The notes below the pieces were generated by a model. The model searched no databases, had not been told where the DNA came from, and was given only the letters and a program-made list of their open reading frames with translations. Made by a program: the position numbers and the translations under genes. Of a stretch of 34,469 nucleotides of DNA, positions 24,301 to 31,081 are shown piece by piece. The stretch comes from an uncultured Lachnospiraceae bacterium. Lineage in GTDB: Bacteria > Bacillota > Clostridia > Lachnospirales > Lachnospiraceae. Within the stretch, counting starts at the first letter, position 1, and each line of letters starts with the position of its first letter. The stretch lies in contig CAJTYM010000043.1 in NCBI GenBank assembly GCA_910583835.1, positions 1 to 34,469 on the forward strand. Reading direction: 5' to 3'.

Positions 24301-26917
24301 AGAGCCCATTCTCGTCCGTAAATGGGAGCGTCTGCGGCGTACCCGCAATCTTTGTGTACTCCGCTGATAATTCCGCCAGATAAATATGGCTGGCGCCTGG
24401 CTTCACGGCTCCTCCATCAGAATATAAGATATAACCTTTGCCATTGCTGTCCTGATACAGATTGATAAATCCTGACACGTTGCTTGCCTGGCCAACATTC
24501 TCCACAGCAGTGAACGGTCCCTTGATGCTTGTGCTCGTGGCAACCACGGTTCCTTTGTCAGTTGAAACCCACATCACATACTTCTTCTGCGCTTCATTAT
24601 AGAGCACTTTCGGATGTGCAGAATACTGCGCCCCAAAGTCGTCTATCGTCCCCTCGTGCTTCCAGTTATATAAATCTGTGGAACTGTACAGATGGATACC
24701 TGGATGCTTCTCCTGGCCGTCCGGTTCCAAATCGTCAACCCCGAACCAGTACCACTTCGTCACCCCATTCTCGGTAAACTGGTGGACTTCTCCGCCGCAG
24801 GCATATACCCGCTCGCCTTCCGTGTCATATAATATCTCACCGGACAATCCATCAATGGAGTCATTCTCCTGGGGCTCTGGAGGTGTGACCGGCTCATCGG
24901 GCACAATATCGTCTAACTTCCAGTTGCTCCATTCTTTCAAGGCAACCGTACCGTCATCCAAGAATGCAATCGGCAGCCAGACGTACCAGGTCTGTTCCAA
25001 CGTATCCCGATCCCATCTGTCAGAAATATTGATATAAACAATACCGTTCTCCGTATTCACCTGCAGGAGGCAGCTGGTCGGGTTGAGGCTGCCATCTTCT
25101 ATCTCAGAAGCCTGCCCCTCGTCATTGCAAAACTGGAGCGGATGTACTGTCCATGCGCCTCTCAGGGAATTGGCCACTGCATACTGCCTTGTGCCGGTAT
25201 TGACGATGTAATATTTGCCGTCCCGCTTAAACATCGCTCCCTCAGGGCTGCTTAGCGATGTGTCCCCATTGTAATTGAGGAGCTGTGCCGAACCCGCAAT
25301 ACCCATGTAATCATCCGCCAATTTCACCATGGACAGCCCGCTTGCGCCCTGATAGATGCCATAGGCTGTACCGTCGCTCTCCTGATACATCATGCCAAAA
25401 CCGGAGACGTCTTCGCAATATTTGATAAACTTAAACGGTCCCTTAATACTGTCGCTGGTCGCGATACACTGTTTGCCATTTAAAGCCGGAACCCACATCA
25501 CATATTTACGGCTGTCCTTATGATAAAGCACTTTCGGATGTGCCGTGGGGCAATCCTTCAGGCAGCCAAACACCGTATCCTTTTCACTTTCGCTCAAATC
25601 TCCATACAGATTTTTAAAATACTCATCCGTCTCAAACTGCGTTTCCGATGACATGCCCTTAAAGATATCTTCCTCACGCGTCCAGTTATATAAATCCGTA
25701 GAACTGTACAGATGAAGATTATGCACCGTGCTGCTGTTATAAACTTCAGGCACATCTTCCCCAAACCAGTACCACTTCGTTACCCCATCTTCGGTAAACT
25801 GGTGGACCTCGCCGCCGCAGGCATTTATTTTCTTCCCTTCTGTGTCATACAGCTGCTCATCCGCAAGGCCGGGAATGGAATCATATACTTTCGGCTCTTC
25901 AGGTTCAGCCGGCTTATCCGGCACGATATTATCCAACTTCCAATTGCTCATTTCTTCCAAAGCAACCGTGCCGTCTTCTGAGAATTTAACCGGCAGCCAG
26001 ACATACCGGACTTCTTCCGTTTCTCCGCCTACTGTGTCGCCTATGCATACATATTTCTCTGCCGTTTCCGTCCTTACACGGAACACGCTGCTGGTCTGAT
26101 TCTTATCAGCAATATCTTTATAAGATGTGCCATCCCACATCTGCAGCTTATTCATTCTCCATGTTCCTGTCAGGGAGTCCGCCACCGCATATTGCGTCAT
26201 GCCCGCATTGAGGATATAATACTTATTGTCCCTCTTAAAAATGCCGCCCTCGACATTTGTCAGAGAACCTCCCTCAACCTGCAGCTGCTGCGCCTGCCCC
26301 TCGATACCTTTATAGTCGCTCGACAGCCGCGCCATATAAAAACTGCCAGCACGGTTATCAGAATATAACACATAAGCGGTACCTGCCCGTTCTTCGTAGA
26401 GATTGAAAAATCCCTCGATGCCATCAGTCTTCGCCTCACCGACAGCTGCAAACGGTCCCTTGATACTGCTGCTGGTGGCGATGCTTACTTTCCCCTGCTC
26501 ATCGGAAACCCACATTACATACTCCTGCGCCGCCTGATTATAGAGCAGCTTCGGATGCGCGCTGCCCTTAATATTCCACATAACGCCCTCGTAATCCCAA
26601 TTATACAAGTCCGAGGAACTATAGAGATGGATGCCTTCCACTTTCTGCTCGCTTTCAGCTTTCTCCAGGTCATCCACCCCGAACCAGTACCACTTCGTTA
26701 CCCCATCTTCGGTAAACTGATGGACTTCTCCGCCGCAGGCCATCACACGGTTGCCGCTCGTGTCGTATAAAATCTCGCCCGAAAGCCCGTCAATAGAATC
26801 GTATTGCCCCTTTTCCCCTACCGCGGCCCATGCCGGAACCGCCGGAAACAGCAGCGATATGCTTAAAATCACCGCCACTGCCGCCTGAAAAACATTTCGC
26901 AATCTCCTTTTGCCCAT
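21377..26917 (-). CDS. Secreted protein with four tandem GH43-like propellers, FIVAR and Big_2 domains
   Basis: 1846 aa. Signal peptide 1-31 (PAWA). Four related propeller modules start near 39, 344, 682 and 1056. Each opens ILYDT-G-CGGEVHQF-KWYWFG, then YSS-DLYNW, AHPK-LY, a GF-Y strand and EG-(I/M)F-YYI. They resemble GH43 subfamily 24-type propellers, but the acidic residue of the canonical RD-LF motif is Phe in all four. A (Pro-Asp-Asn)19 linker (about 994-1051) separates modules 3 and 4. FIVAR helices (about 1366-1519) and four Big_2 domains (about 1522-1846) end the protein, which lacks LPXTG. The ATG follows AAGGAGG. Catalysis is doubtful; a multivalent lectin-like role is my inference. 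No clear promoter lies in the 73-bp gap upstream, so readthrough from the DUF362 gene is possible. Confidence 0.82.
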   Translation of the reverse strand: MGKRRLRNVFQAAVAVILSISLLFPAVPAWAAVGEKGQYDSIDGLSGEILYDTSGNRVMACGGEVHQFTEDGVTKWYWFGVDDLEKAESEQKVEGIHLYSSSDLYNWDYEGVMWNIKGSAHPKLLYNQAAQEYVMWVSDEQGKVSIATSSSIKGPFAAVGEAKTDGIEGFFNLYEERAGTAYVLYSDNRAGSFYMARLSSDYKGIEGQAQQLQVEGGSLTNVEGGIFKRDNKYYILNAGMTQYAVADSLTGTWRMNKLQMWDGTSYKDIADKNQTSSVFRVRTETAEKYVCIGDTVGGETEEVRYVWLPVKFSEDGTVALEEMSNWKLDNIVPDKPAEPEEPKVYDSIPGLADEQLYDTEGKKINACGGEVHQFTEDGVTKWYWFGEDVPEVYNSSTVHNLHLYSSTDLYNWTREEDIFKGMSSETQFETDEYFKNLYGDLSESEKDTVFGCLKDCPTAHPKVLYHKDSRKYVMWVPALNGKQCIATSDSIKGPFKFIKYCEDVSGFGMMYQESDGTAYGIYQGASGLSMVKLADDYMGIAGSAQLLNYNGDTSLSSPEGAMFKRDGKYYIVNTGTRQYAVANSLRGAWTVHPLQFCNDEGQASEIEDGSLNPTSCLLQVNTENGIVYINISDRWDRDTLEQTWYVWLPIAFLDDGTVALKEWSNWKLDDIVPDEPVTPPEPQENDSIDGLSGEILYDTEGERVYACGGEVHQFTENGVTKWYWFGVDDLEPDGQEKHPGIHLYSSTDLYNWKHEGTIDDFGAQYSAHPKVLYNEAQKKYVMWVSTDKGTVVATSTSIKGPFTAVENVGQASNVSGFINLYQDSNGKGYILYSDGGAVKPGASHIYLAELSAEYTKIAGTPQTLPFTDENGLYAAEGGIFERNGKYYIVNAGSPDEFGPQYAVADSLDGPWTLCKMQMWDNEKQAFEDIVKKNQTSDVFHVKTQTIDTFVCVGDSVNGDVEEGKVRYIWLPIKFFEDGKIALEKLSNWKLEDIVPDNPDNPDNPDNPDNPDNPDNPDNPDNPDNPDNPDNPDNPDNPDNPDNPDNPDNPDNPPASQNYDSIDGLSGEILYDTEGERVYACGGEVHQFTENGVTKWYWFGVDDLEPDGQEKHPGIHLYSSTDLYNWKHEGTIDDFGAQYSAHPKVLYNEAQKKYVMWVSTDKGTVVATSTSIKGPFTAVENVGQASNVSGFINLYQDSNGKGYILYSDGGAVKPGASHIYLAELSAEYTKIAGTPQTLPFTDENGLYAAEGGIFERNGKYYIVNAGSPDEFGPQYAVADSLDGPWTLCKMQMWDNEKQAFEDIVKKNQTSDVFHVKTQTIDTFVCVGDTVNGDEEGGKVIYIWLPIKFFEDGTIALEKLSNWKLGEKDEEGNPPLATEEDIRALEAQISAAGNLLTETNKAKDENAYNTLKTVRETAETVKNTALTTKVTKSQVTGATAALQEAITTFNNAMAVADARIALAAAIANADEIIDQEQRFTADSWQEFQDAYEAANAISPTATADEINTAAGNLTAAQDNLVLVRAVTITGVSLDKATLSLKIGETAALKATVEPANATTDKTLLWISDRTDIAKVNQEGTVTGIRVGTANITVRTQNGKKAICTVEVTKPLEETPPPVDVKVSLDKTAATLAAGKDMTLKATVNPANAGTVIWSSSDNKIAKVKDGKVTAKKAGTARIMATVGNKTATCTVTVVSLSEGKLILGEKESITLKVNGTNKDVVWSSSNKKVATVRNGKVTAKKADKKAITITADVDGATLTCKVTVKAAPKKLILKGKKTITVKKKKTVKLKVSLPKNTAGTLKYKTSNKKVATVDTKGKVKGIKKGTAKITVTAANNKKAKVTVTVKVK
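21402..21631. repeat. 230-bp repeat, copy 2 (C-terminal Big_2 module)
   Basis: Identical to 18312-18541. It lies at the 3' end of the four-propeller gene, whose other Big_2 domains are only moderately similar to those of the neighbour. Confidence 0.95.
22956..23578. repeat. 623-bp direct repeat, copy 1 (propeller module 4)
   Basis: Identical at every base to 24075-24697, offset 1119 bp (373 codons, in frame). Sequence outside the core differs at scattered positions. Confidence 0.95.
23766..23936. repeat. (Pro-Asp-Asn)19 linker repeat, 9-bp units
   Basis: Nineteen 9-bp units of four synonymous types in the plus sense: A ttatccgga, B ttgtccggg, C ttgtcggga, D ttatccggg. Order: AB CD CD AB AB CD AB CD AB C. 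The basic higher-order unit is the 36-bp ABCD block. All encode the same tripeptide in the minus-strand gene. Confidence 0.95.
24075..24697. repeat. 623-bp direct repeat, copy 2 (propeller module 3)
   Basis: Second copy of the repeat at 22956-23578, within module 3 of the same gene. Confidence 0.95.
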
Positions 26918-26990
26918 AATTTTTCCTCCTTGGATTAAATATTTTATTTTTCATTTTCATATTTATAAATATTTCCAGCCGCAGCCTTCA

Positions 26991-28109
26991 TCAAATGTGA
27001 ATCAATTCATACTCATTCGTGCCCAGCCCGATTTTCACCGCATGGGCAATGCAGCTTTTCCACTCCGTGTCAGGATGCGTCATATGGAAATGATCGTGAT
27101 CCCCATCTTCGTGCCGTTCTTTGATATTTTCATCCAATACGCTGTGCGCAATCGGCGGCATCTGGTTGCACAAATCCGCACATGCCTGGTCCAAAGCAAC
27201 CGGGTCAAAAGATGCCAGCATTCCCACATCCGGGATAATGGGAATGTCATTCTCCGCGTGGCAGTCGCAGTTCGGAGAGACATCGCAAATCAGGGAAATA
27301 TGGAAGCAGGGGCGTTCCTTGCACACGGCATAGCTGTATTCGGCAATCTTGCAGTTCAGCACTGCTATGGAATCGTGGAAATCCGCCGCAACCGCATCCT
27401 TGGGGCAGACTGCCAGGCATCTTCCGCAGCCCACGCATTTGTCGTGGTTGATAACCGCTTTACCATCTGCAATCTGCGGCGCATCATGGGCACAAATCTT
27501 CTGGCACGAGCCGCAGCCTACACAGGCAGCCTGGTTTACGCTGGGTTTGCCATCGCAATGCTGCTCCATCTTGCCAGCCCTCGAACCGCTGCCCATGCCA
27601 AGGTTCTTCAATGCCCCGCCAAATCCAGCCATCTCATGTCCCTTGAAATGCGTCAGCGAAATAAGGATATCGGCATCCATAATCGCCTGGCCAATCTTTG
27701 CCTCCTTCACATACTCTCCGTCAATCGGCACGATTGCCTCGTCCGTTCCTTTAAGCCCATCTCCGATAATCACATGGCAGCCGGTCTGATAAGGGGAAAA
27801 TCCATTCACATAAGCTGTCTCCAAATGGTCGAGCGCATTTTTCCTGCTGCCGACATACAGCGTATTGCAGTCTGTCAGGAATGGTTTGCCACCCAGCTCT
27901 TTCACATAATCAGCGACCACCCTGGCATAATTCGGGCGCAGGAATGCAAGGTTCCCATATTCGCCGAAATGGATTTTAATTGCCGCGTATTTCTCCCGGA
28001 AATCAATTGTTTCAAATCCAGCCGTCTTCATCAGGCGATGCAGTTTCTGCAGCAGGTTTTCCTGCCCGGTAGCCTTAAATGATGTGAAATAAACATTTGC
28101 TCTGCCCAT
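26991..28109 (-). CDS. DUF362 domain protein with two [4Fe-4S] ferredoxin motifs
   Basis: A 372-aa cytosolic protein. The first part carries DUF362 features (IKIHFGEYGN, RPNYARVVADYVKELGGKPFLTDCN, LISLTHFKGHEMAGFGGALKNLGMG). A double ferredoxin follows near 190-245: CVGCGSCQKIC then CVGCGRCLAVCPKDA. A later Cys/His-rich stretch (CDVSPNCDCHAENDIPIIPD) and a His/Asp-rich C-terminus suggest further metal binding. Such proteins are common in anaerobes and are presumed redox proteins; no substrate is established. The ATG at 28109 follows GAGGAGGAGAAT; an in-frame ATG eight codons earlier lacks a site. It precedes the four-propeller gene by 73 bp with no terminator seen. Confidence 0.9.
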   Translation of the reverse strand: MGRANVYFTSFKATGQENLLQKLHRLMKTAGFETIDFREKYAAIKIHFGEYGNLAFLRPNYARVVADYVKELGGKPFLTDCNTLYVGSRKNALDHLETAYVNGFSPYQTGCHVIIGDGLKGTDEAIVPIDGEYVKEAKIGQAIMDADILISLTHFKGHEMAGFGGALKNLGMGSGSRAGKMEQHCDGKPSVNQAACVGCGSCQKICAHDAPQIADGKAVINHDKCVGCGRCLAVCPKDAVAADFHDSIAVLNCKIAEYSYAVCKERPCFHISLICDVSPNCDCHAENDIPIIPDVGMLASFDPVALDQACADLCNQMPPIAHSVLDENIKERHEDGDHDHFHMTHPDTEWKSCIAHAVKIGLGTNEYELIHI

Positions 28110-28562
28110 ATTCTCCTCCTCGACATTACCCAAACGTAAATTAAATATTTACAGTTACCAAAAAGAGGCTATCACTATAAGAATAAAACATGCAATATTC
28201 AGAAATTTATCAACTATGAATATCTTTCTATTGTATGTTCCCGCTTACTGCGATAATCCCCTTCTATAACACGGTTTATAAAATTATCATTCTCTGTTGG
28301 AACAAAGTGGGCAAGTCCGCTTCAGCTCCACGATTCTAACCGCTTCTATATAATTATGAATATAGCAGATTGCACAAAAAATGTAAAGTCAAATCTGTTT
28401 TTTCGCTATACTTTCGTAACTATTCAGCCTCAAAATGTTTTTCCACAGTTTCTACTGCGGCTATCTTCGCTAACATATGAAAATATTTATGGGACATTTT
28501 ATAAGTTCAAGGGATTTCCCCTCCTCTGCCAACGGCAGACTAAACCGGGATTCCTAGTATCC
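28110..28562 (-). promoter_or_regulatory. Intergenic region with the DUF362 promoter and long leader
   Basis: The minus strand has TTTACA (28382-28387), 17 nt, TATATT (28359-28364), giving a leader of about 240 nt. Within the leader, one frame is open from 28321 to a stop at 28214 and encodes a 35-aa hydrophilic stretch ending REHTIERYS without a start codon. An overlapping frame encodes TCPLC. This may be gene debris. A three-way-junction fold lies at 28518-28579. Confidence 0.5.
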
Positions 28563-28579
28563 CTAACTCCGGGGAGGGG
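28518..28579 (-). ncRNA. Possible three-way-junction RNA structure at the GyrI-like gene end
   Basis: An outer stem CCCCTCC/GGAGGGG (28518-28524 with 28573-28579) encloses two hairpins: CTGCC-AAC-GGCAG (28526-28538) and GGGAT-(7)-ATCCC (28547-28563). It overlaps the last codons of the gene. It may end the transcript or protect its 3' end, although no U-run follows. Confidence 0.35.
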
Positions 28580-29222
28580 CTGATAATATTAACTTCTTCC
28601 TAACCGGATGCCGTATCACCGTCTTCAGACGTTCCGGCGCAACCCGCCTGGCATCGCTCAGATAAATCTCATGATGCAATCTTTCCTCTGTGATATCCAG
28701 TGCGTATCCCTGCTCCTCCATAAAGCTATGCATCAATTGAACCGTCCCCGGCTCATCATCATAAGCGCCTATGTGCATACACTGGACGCACAAGCCTTCT
28801 TCATAGGTGAAAAATTCTACCTTTGAGAAATCCTGCTTCTTTTTCCTCGCCGCCTCCTCTATCGCCCAGTCAAAATCTTCCTTCGTCACAAAATCCGGCA
28901 AGCGTATTACCGAAATAAAACGGAAATCCTCTTTCCTGCTGTAGTCAATGCCCTTGATTCCCTCCTGCCACCAAAACCCTTCCAGCGGAGGCACTACATA
29001 GTCAAAATAGCCTTCTATCTGCCGTTCTCCCTTTTTGCTCATTTTGATGGTAAAGGCAATGGCATAGAGCATCCCAATAGATTGCTTATACTCGCCGCCC
29101 TCCACATTGGGATTGCCCTTACCGCGGACTGCAAGGTAATTCATGGACGGCACTTCCACGATACCCGGTTTCTTTCCTGGCATATAAAACTCTTTATATT
29201 CTTTCTTATAGTCAAACGCCAT
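28563..29222 (-). CDS. GyrI-like small-molecule-binding domain protein
   Basis: A 219-aa cytosolic protein with the SHS2/GyrI-like fold pattern: VPSMNYLAVRGKGNPN near 23-38, EGYFDYVVPPLEGFWWQ near 68-84, and the late ECGYALDI-like EEQGYALDITEERLHHEIYLSD with RVAPERLKTVIRHPV. Stand-alone members bind small ligands or act as effector-binding domains of regulators. It starts 3 bp after the MmcQ/YjbR stop behind GGAGGG, so it belongs to the WYL-regulator operon. Ligand unknown. Confidence 0.85.
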   Translation of the reverse strand: MAFDYKKEYKEFYMPGKKPGIVEVPSMNYLAVRGKGNPNVEGGEYKQSIGMLYAIAFTIKMSKKGERQIEGYFDYVVPPLEGFWWQEGIKGIDYSRKEDFRFISVIRLPDFVTKEDFDWAIEEAARKKKQDFSKVEFFTYEEGLCVQCMHIGAYDDEPGTVQLMHSFMEEQGYALDITEERLHHEIYLSDARRVAPERLKTVIRHPVRKKLILSAPPRS

Positions 29223-29225
29223 CTG

Positions 29226-29588
29226 TCATCCCTCCAAAATTTCTCGCTGTTTCTTCTTGCTAAGACCACCAAGCACCAGCTGGTACGATTTATCCAGCAA
29301 ATCTTTTAACAAATCATCCGGCACTGCGCCATCGGGCTTCACAGAATTCCAATGTACTTTGTTCATATAATATCCGGGAATAATATCCTCGTATTGCTGG
29401 CGCAGGAAATCCCCCTCGGCAGGTTCCAATTTCAGGGTAATATAACACGGCTCGCCATCCTCGTCCAGACAGATTGCCGCAAACATCTTCCCGCCAACCT
29501 GATAACGGAACCACTTCCATTCTTCTTTAAAATCCTTGGCGACCCCCGCCTTGCCCAATAAATATTCATCAATCCATGTATATCTCAT
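29226..29588 (-). CDS. MmcQ/YjbR family protein
   Basis: A 120-aa protein with the family pattern: an N-terminal helix, KMFAAICLDEDGEPCYITLKL in the middle, IIPGYYMNKVHWNSV and a C-terminal DLLKDLLDKSYQLV helix. The fold resembles CyaY-like domains and has been suggested to bind DNA; the actual function is unknown. The start codon (ATGA) lies inside the third copy of a 37-bp repeat, with GGGAGGAAGGAACAG directly before it, and it overlaps the stop of a 25-codon micro-ORF. Confidence 0.87.
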   Translation of the reverse strand: MRYTWIDEYLLGKAGVAKDFKEEWKWFRYQVGGKMFAAICLDEDGEPCYITLKLEPAEGDFLRQQYEDIIPGYYMNKVHWNSVKPDGAVPDDLLKDLLDKSYQLVLGGLSKKKQREILEG

Positions 29589-29662
29589 CTGTTCCTTCCT
29601 CCCATTCCATACACATATGCCTCATCTGTTCCTTCCTTCTGTTCCATACACATATACCTCAT
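29585..29662 (-). CDS. 25-aa micro-ORF linking the WYL regulator and MmcQ/YjbR genes
   Basis: The ATG (29662-29660) overlaps the WYL gene stop as ATGA and follows AGGAGGAAGCGACAG. It encodes 25 residues from MRYMCMEQKEG to GMGGRNR and stops in TGA overlapping the MmcQ ATG, again as ATGA. It arises from a 37-bp triplication and may serve translational coupling instead of making a functional peptide. Confidence 0.4.
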   Translation of the reverse strand: MRYMCMEQKEGTDEAYVYGMGGRNR

Positions 29663-29684
29663 CTGTCGCTTCCTCCTGTTCCAT
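29585..29684. repeat. 37-bp tandem repeat at the WYL-mmcQ junction
   Basis: Units start at 29585, 29622 and 29659 (the last partial, about 26 bp), with a few substitutions. Each carries a purine-rich ribosome-binding stretch followed by ATGAG. The unit contains the last codons and stop of the WYL gene. Confidence 0.92.
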
Positions 29685-30591
29685 GTGCAGCATATTTTTT
29701 CTGCATATTGCTGGCAATCGCCAAGATTTGCGCCTGTATCCCCGGCGGCTCCAACAGCACCGCCTTGTCGCCAAATGTAAACAGCCAGCTGAGCAGATTT
29801 TCCATATCCGTATAGTCCGCCTCAAAGCATAGCTTTCCGTCCGCTTGCTTCTGAAAGCTTTCTCTGCCGAACTCCTCTATCAGCCTCCACTCACATTCCG
29901 CCTCAAAGAGAATCTTTACCTGTATGCCACCGGGAAATATCCTTTCATTGCTCAAATCTGGCAGCGGCGTCTGCCTCTTTTCAAATACTTGTCCTGATAT
30001 CCGCGTGTCTTCCATGCGGTTCAGCTTAAACAGCCGAAAATCCTCCCGCCCCTTGCACCATCCCCAGACATACCAGCTTGACCAGCGGAATATAAGATAG
30101 TATGGCTCAATATAGCGAATGGACGAGCCTCGCGGAGAATAATAAGTAAAGGAAATTTCCTTGCACTCATCTATGCAGTTCCTTATCAATTCAATTTTGG
30201 GCGCAAGCGAATCCTTATACCAGGAAGACAAATCAATTAGCACGGACTGGTTACCTACCATGAAATCCGAGGAACCAGCCGACAATTTTTCCATCAGCTT
30301 TCCATAACGGTTTGTCTCATTCACACTCTCCAGGCTGCGCAGACCGGCAAGTACATCCTGCAGTTCCGCCTCCGTCAGCAGCGTCCGGTCCATTTTATAT
30401 TTGTCCATAATTGAAATGCCGCCGTTGATTCCCTGTCTGGTGGCAATGGGTATGCCCGCTCGGCATAAATCTTCAATGTCCCTGTTGATTGTCCGCCGGG
30501 AGACCTCAAAATGTTCTGCAAGATACGGAGCCGTGACCGTATCTTTCTGCAGCAATACGGATAAGATTCCCATCTGCCTGTCTATCTTCAT
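29659..30591 (-). CDS. WYL-domain HTH transcriptional regulator (YafY/YobV type)
   Basis: A 310-aa regulator. An N-terminal winged HTH (HTH_11-like, about 1-60; APYLAEHFEVSRRTINRDIEDLCRAGIPI) is followed by the WYL ligand-sensing domain (about 135-220; YYLIFRWSSWYVWGWCKGREDFRLFKLNRM) and a C-terminal WCX-like extension. Such proteins bind nucleic acid or small ligands and often regulate their own operon. The ATG at 30591 follows AAAGGAGCAGTT; the open frame further upstream lacks a signal. It heads the operon with MmcQ/YjbR and GyrI-like genes and diverges from the toxin-antitoxin pair. Confidence 0.9.
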   Translation of the reverse strand: MKIDRQMGILSVLLQKDTVTAPYLAEHFEVSRRTINRDIEDLCRAGIPIATRQGINGGISIMDKYKMDRTLLTEAELQDVLAGLRSLESVNETNRYGKLMEKLSAGSSDFMVGNQSVLIDLSSWYKDSLAPKIELIRNCIDECKEISFTYYSPRGSSIRYIEPYYLIFRWSSWYVWGWCKGREDFRLFKLNRMEDTRISGQVFEKRQTPLPDLSNERIFPGGIQVKILFEAECEWRLIEEFGRESFQKQADGKLCFEADYTDMENLLSWLFTFGDKAVLLEPPGIQAQILAIASNMQKKYAAHGTGGSDR

Positions 30592-30642
30592 AACTGCTCC
30601 TTTCCCAGAGACTTGATATCTGTTGTACCAATGTACTGTAGC

Positions 30643-30676
30643 ATTATAACACAATAAATGCGACAATAGTATGTCG
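30643..30676 (-). promoter_or_regulatory. WYL regulator promoter with adjacent dyad operator
   Basis: Minus strand extended -10 TGTTATAAT, with TATAAT at 30643-30648. At its -35 position lies CGACA-ATAGTA-TGTCG (30661-30676), a 16-bp inverted repeat that could bind the WYL regulator. It sits between the two divergent promoters. Confidence 0.55.
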
Positions 30677-30695
30677 TGTTTATGGATGTTACCTA

Positions 30696-30724
30696 TTGAT
30701 AATTTTTTGTTTTAAAGGTATAAT
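30696..30724 (+). promoter_or_regulatory. Promoter of the toxin-antitoxin pair
   Basis: TTGATA (30696-30701), 17-nt spacer, TATAAT (30719-30724), about 55 bp before the antitoxin start. Strong sigma-A match. Confidence 0.85.
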
Positions 30725-30778
30725 CTCATTACAAACTCATGCAAAACAACTTCAATATATTTACAAGGGGGAAATATT

Positions 30779-31069
30779 ATGTCAGAACAGATCTTAATTC
30801 AATTCAGAGCAGACAAAGCGCTAAAACAGGAAGTAGCAGAAATATATGAAAGGCTTGGAATGGATTTACCCACAGCTTTCCGTATGTTTATGGCAAAGAG
30901 CAAAATGGTAAAAGGTCTTCCTTTTGAAGCGTTGCTGCCAGAGAATACAATAACAAGAGCAGAAGCCAAAACTGCTTTTCATGAACTGCGAACTCAGGCG
31001 GCAGATGTTTCGGAAATGACACTTGATGAAATTAATGCAGAAATCCAGGCAGCAAGAGCAGAAAGATGA
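30779..31069 (+). CDS. RelB/DinJ-family antitoxin
   Basis: A 96-aa protein. The N-terminal ribbon-helix-helix region (ILIQFRADKALKQEVAEIYERLGMDLPTAFRMFMAKS) is typical of RelB/DinJ antitoxins, which bind their own promoter and wrap the toxin with the C-terminal half. The start follows AAGGGGG. It lies 12 bp before a PIN-domain gene on the same strand. The two are the only plus-strand genes here and are AT-rich, which suggests horizontal transfer. Confidence 0.9.
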   Translation: MSEQILIQFRADKALKQEVAEIYERLGMDLPTAFRMFMAKSKMVKGLPFEALLPENTITRAEAKTAFHELRTQAADVSEMTLDEINAEIQAARAER

Positions 31070-31081
31070 GGATAAACAATA

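Noticed and set aside
28356..28583. Plus-strand 75-aa open frame downstream of the GyrI-like gene
   Set aside because: It covers the DUF362 promoter and the three-way junction; no ribosome binding site and no recognisable domain.
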